From Schistosoma haematobium (lineage: Eukaryota > Platyhelminthes > Trematoda > Strigeidida > Schistosomatidae): 64,000 nt of DNA. The DNA lies in NCBI RefSeq assembly GCF_000699445.3, contig NC_067198.1:39221523-39285522 (forward strand), in the 5' to 3' direction. The first letter of the stretch is position 1. Each line of letters opens with the position of its first letter. The notes beneath the pieces were generated by a model. That model ran no database searches. It saw only the letters and a program-made list of their open reading frames with translations, and was not told the origin of the DNA. This document shows positions 60,091 to 64,000 of this stretch, in pieces. A program made the translations under genes and the position numbers.

Positions 60091-62570
60091 AATTATCAAC
60101 TCGTAACAACGTGCAAACTACAAGCCTGAGTATGCTAGGATCTATACCTACCACGGCCGAAGGTGTTCTCTTATTGATTCGCGTGGGTGAGTGAAACAAT
60201 TTTTATAAGGATTTCTCAGTTTTTTAACGGTTCACCATATCATCTCAGTTTGTAGTAAAAACCATCCACAAATATAGTATATATGTGTAGCAGTGTAAGT
60301 ATAACAGACTTTCTTCCATTGTATAAAATTGAGATGACCAATATGTAACGCATACTTTATATATGGTTTAAAGGTCAAATACGATCGTAAGACCAATAAC
60401 CGAAATGGATTTAGGTAACATAAGGTGAGAGACGTGATACTAAAATGACCAACGGAAGTATATTTCATTCAAATATTTAGTGACAAATTAAATACAAATT
60501 TGAGTTGCAATTTCATATATTTAAGGGGATAGATTAGTGAAAATCAAATATACTACGCCACTCATTGGTCGTAATTTGATTCAGTGTAAGAAAATAACAT
60601 GCTTTTATCTCTATTCAATGCAGAGATCAGATTTTAAAAATAATTCTAATGACTAAAGATTCCATTATTTGAAAAATGTTAAAAGAGTGCTCAGAAATGT
60701 TAACTACAGTATTTGACTACTTAAGTAGTAAAAAATTTCATACAAAGTTTTAGTCACTTGGTTATTATTTTTTTAACTTTTTTAATCAGCTAAGTACAGG
60801 GAGAATGTATTAAAAGTTACTTCAAAAAGGCATGTGAACCATATGTTTTGAGGTGTTAAATACTTGAAAATAAAAAAAACTGTGCTGAATAATAGTTGTA
60901 TGATATAGCAAGATGATATACTCGGTCAAAGTAATCCGTAACCTGCTAGTAAATGTACATAGATACATCATTATACTTCATATATAACAGATCATTTCAT
61001 CTCATTAATAACTTTTTCTCCAGTTTCTACGCTCAATATTTGTCAATAAAAGTTGTTAATATTGTTACCTGGTTCTTAATTAACTAGTTGAATTATGATT
61101 GCCTGAATTCTTATGATATAGTCGATACCACTTTATAGTACAAATGTATTGAGAAGGTGAAAGTTTGAGACATTGATTTACGACTGAATGTTTCGAAATA
61201 CACCTCATTCGTCTTAAATATTGAGTTCATTGTAGGTATTGAGTTAATTTACAATATAATAGAGGTAATGACTATGTATTATTAATAAAAAAAACATACA
61301 AATATGTACTATATTGTCCAACACTCACCTAGTTTCAGTAGTTGTCTATCTAATTTCAGTGGGTGATGGAAATTAGCTTTGAATATAGATAACTTCACGC
61401 TTAACGCTCAGTAATACGGGGTATGCTATTTCACTGAGATATATTTCAGTATTAATATATATATATGACTGTTTATAGGGAAATCATAATTTAGCACAAA
61501 ATAAGAAAATAACTTTGATATAAACGTAAACAAATGATAGTTGAACTGAAAACAAAAGTGTACAATAAAATTTATATTGTCTGGAGTTCTTACGCTTGTT
61601 GTAATAACAATTGCATAATCATTAAGTCATAGAAAAGGGAATTTTGGGCATGCTAGATTCCCAGAACTCACTTTGTAAATGTCTTTTTTGTAATTTTATT
61701 TTGGAAATTTGAATTTCTCGTTTTCTCGCCAACGGAGCTCATTTTCACCCGCATTTCCAACCTGGCAGAACCTTAAATGTCATTGGCTCGTTGTCTGTTT
61801 TAATATAATATTTTGTGACGTTTCCCAAGGACATTTTTATGTTGTATATATACGCGTGAGTTGTGCTTGTTGTTATTATGTGTTCTTCTGGCTGCTTGTG
61901 AAATATATATTTTCCCTCTTCTGACCTGGACTCCTTCTTTTAGTTAGTGGGGCTTGGATGTGTGGAAATAGTTAGCTTACCCCTTCATTGTATCGCTGAG
62001 TCTTCGTTCCGTTCGCAGATTTAGATGATCTCGTAACCTCTTCAAACAGAGCGAATAATAATCAATAGTTGGTAATATTGCATACTTAAAAACTTCATTC
62101 TGTCTAGTGAAACAAGAATGAAGTCGATACAGGTGTAAACGTTGAGAACACAGGGAAATTTATGTTTCGAATAAGATGAAGGTTTGTAAACAGTAAGCAA
62201 ATGAGTTAAAGGTCTATAATTATCTTCATGTTTTATTAGATCCATGATCTAGTGGTCAATACATACAGAGACCAACTAATAAATCACTGTTCCAAATTAC
62301 CTTAGTAATTACTTTTGTTCGATTAGCCGGGTAGTACAACTAGCTTTTATTTTATTTAATCCGTTTCACACTGGAAACGAGCGATGAACTGAGATCATCA
62401 TTAAATTTGACAGAATATTGCATTTATATATATATATGCTAGTGATAATCATGTGCTCTCTAGTAACTTGCTTCAAAATGTAACTTCTGGAGTTCTACTA
62501 AGGAATTGTGACCAGTAAAATTCAATCGATGTCTAGTGCGAGACAGCTATCCATCGCCAACAGTGAATAG
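60091..62570. other. Intergenic region with no recognised gene
   Basis: AT-rich, short open frames only. A possible LTR-like promoter block is listed separately at 61640-62040. Confidence 0.5.
61640..62040 (+). repeat. Possible solo LTR or promoter-bearing repeat
   Basis: A compositionally distinct block with CATTGGCTCG (CCAAT-like, inverted), a TATA-type element (TTGTATATATACGCGTGAG at about 61843), a GT/TTG-rich leader and an AT-rich signal (GAAATATATATTTTCCC). The order fits an LTR, but no second copy, TG...CA ends or target duplication was established. Confidence 0.25.
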
Positions 62571-62785
62571 GGATTAAGCATCATCGTAAATTGATTGAAG
62601 TTAGACAATCATGTAATTAATTCCAGCTCAATAGTATAGAAGTTAATTGTTTGTGCGTGACCTGAAGAGCTGGATTTGACTTTCGGTTATGTGGTCATGT
62701 ATACTCACTGTTGAGGAGTCCCATACAAGACAAAACCTCTGGTCAGTGCTTCGGGGTTTTTTACTAGTGATCAATTCTTGTTTTA
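62571..62785 (+). mobile_element. Degenerate hammerhead SINE
   Basis: The plus strand retains CACTGTTGAGGAGTCCC and TCAGTGCTTCGGGG, the outline of the hammerhead, but the core reads TTGAGGA and AGACAAAAC in place of CTGANGA and GGACGAAAC. The tRNA-like head is barely recognisable. An old copy. Confidence 0.6.
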
Positions 62786-63929
62786 AATTGTAAAAATTCC
62801 ACAGTCTCCACAAATTCCTTTTTAGCAGCGATTAGGATACTTATTATAGCTATGGAGAACTGATGATTGAAACACGGAATTGCACTGAGATGCATATACA
62901 ACAAACTAGAGGACAAAGACTAATTGAAGGTCAAGATTTAATTCACTCATTAGGAACACATTGATCACTTCAGGTAAATACACTCACATAATGAGTCAAC
63001 GAAAGTCATATATAGTCGATATAGTGGAAATACATAAAGCATATTTAACATAGAAGCAATACAGAATAGATCGTGCATGCTGTTATACTCTGCGAAATTC
63101 CTACTAAACTAATTCAAAGAATATTATATTGAATAGAATTAAACACTTAAATAAAGTGAATATTATGTTGAGCAATTAATTATTGAATATAATTTACAAT
63201 GAATGTAATACTGAACAAAAATCATGCTGAATTCAACATTGATAAGTCTTCTAAATGAACGTCAGATTCGGTTCCCAAGCTCTTCTAGTAAACCCCAGGC
63301 TGAATCTACGCAGTGACTTGAACACGAGAGAAAAGGAGCGAAATATGGGCGAAAAGCTTTACTCCAAAGGTTCATTTATGTACAGAAAATCTAGGGTTTC
63401 TATAGAATTTCAGATGACTTTGGGTTTCCGGAATGTTCTGGAACGCTTCTAAACACAGTAGCAGTATAAATAATCATCCAATCCGAAACACAGTATATGA
63501 CTTTTCACTTTTTAAATGTTTCTGGCAAAACATTTAGTGAATACTGACTGGATATGATGCTTTTCAGAGCCTTTTCTAAATCTCTGCAACAAAAATGACA
63601 CCATATTTTCTTATTTCCTAAAATGTTTGATATTTGTGGATCAGTTGATTGCAAACTAAAATGCGCTGGATAATTGGTACATAATCTCTTTGACATGTAT
63701 CGATCAAAGACCTTTAAAATATTCAACTAATGAAACTTTAATTACAATTTTTCATTGCATTTTATTGTCCAAATAATCTAAAAAATCCTGTAATATATTA
63801 CATAATCAAACAACATATCTATAGCATAATAATAAACATTATCATATATCACTTAACAACAGTAAACATTTTTCTATTGCTGTCTTCTTTTTCCCCCAAA
63901 AAGAAACAAAAGAAAAGAAATAAAATCTT
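62786..63929. other. Spacer with no recognised gene
   Basis: AT-rich, with a small block at 63340-63480 (GCAGTATAAATAATC, TATA-like) that could be a repeat remnant. Confidence 0.4.
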
Positions 63930-64000
63930 TCAATGGTTAAGATCATGAGTCAGTTGAAGCTAGACCACCATGGAAAACCTGGAAGCACTGGACGGCCGTC
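63930..64000 (-). mobile_element. Hammerhead SINE cut by the window edge
   Basis: TCAATGGTTAAGATCATGAG, TCAGTTGAAGCTAGACCACC and TGGAAGCACTGGACGGCCGTC match the left end of the copies at 5665 and 13748, up to the stem III of a minus-strand hammerhead. The rest is outside the window. Confidence 0.8.

Noticed and set aside
1..64000. CRISPR array, rRNA genes, true tRNA genes
   Set aside because: No regularly spaced repeats and no rRNA-like blocks; tRNA-like signals all sit in degraded SINEs.

Overview
The window looks like nuclear DNA of a blood fluke (Schistosoma or a close relative). The signs are AT-rich sequence, multi-exon genes whose 5' introns are only about 34-56 nt while later introns run to kilobases, a dense load of broken RTE-type LINEs, and tRNA-derived SINEs that carry a hammerhead ribozyme (the S. 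mansoni Sm-alpha type). No species is claimed. All gene models were built by hand from splice signals, reading frame and remembered family patterns; nothing was searched.

Two host genes stand head to head. On the minus strand (14573 down to 3850) is a coiled-coil gene of the CCDC63/CCDC114 (ODAD1, Chlamydomonas ODA1/DC2) outer-dynein-arm docking family. Nine exons were found and at least one more is probably missing before the last. On the plus strand (22081 to 43369 or 45805) is an ACF1/BAZ1A-type chromatin-remodelling subunit with a WAC domain, a DDT domain, a WHIM-like region, two PHD fingers and a bromodomain, in about 19 exons and roughly 1,670 codons. About 7.5 kb without a recognised gene separates the two starts.

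The rest is mainly mobile DNA. I use three private labels. Family A is an RTE-like LINE: a nearly whole ORF at 1-3116, rearranged copies at 31330-33240 and 43655-44160, a 3' fragment at 36890-37115, and 5'-region-only copies at 15297-15858 and 35903-36480. Family B is a second RTE-like LINE: 24280-25045, 54267-55269 with a clear 10-bp target duplication, and 57210-60090. Family C is a third LINE at 47149-50240 minus, with four short derivatives (26170, 34419, 39194, 45248) that seem to join its 5' region to its 3' tail. No copy has an intact ORF. Hammerhead SINE composites lie at 5665, 12584, 13748, 62571 and the right edge; three are inside introns of the docking-complex gene, and one of these has an intact ribozyme core in the sense direction. 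From 60.1 kb to the right edge no gene was recognised.

The most interesting signals are the sense-oriented hammerhead in a host intron, the inverted (head-to-head) form of these SINEs, the short family C units with a retained reading frame, and a near-identical inverted pair of family A copies bracketing exons 10-12 of the remodeller gene.
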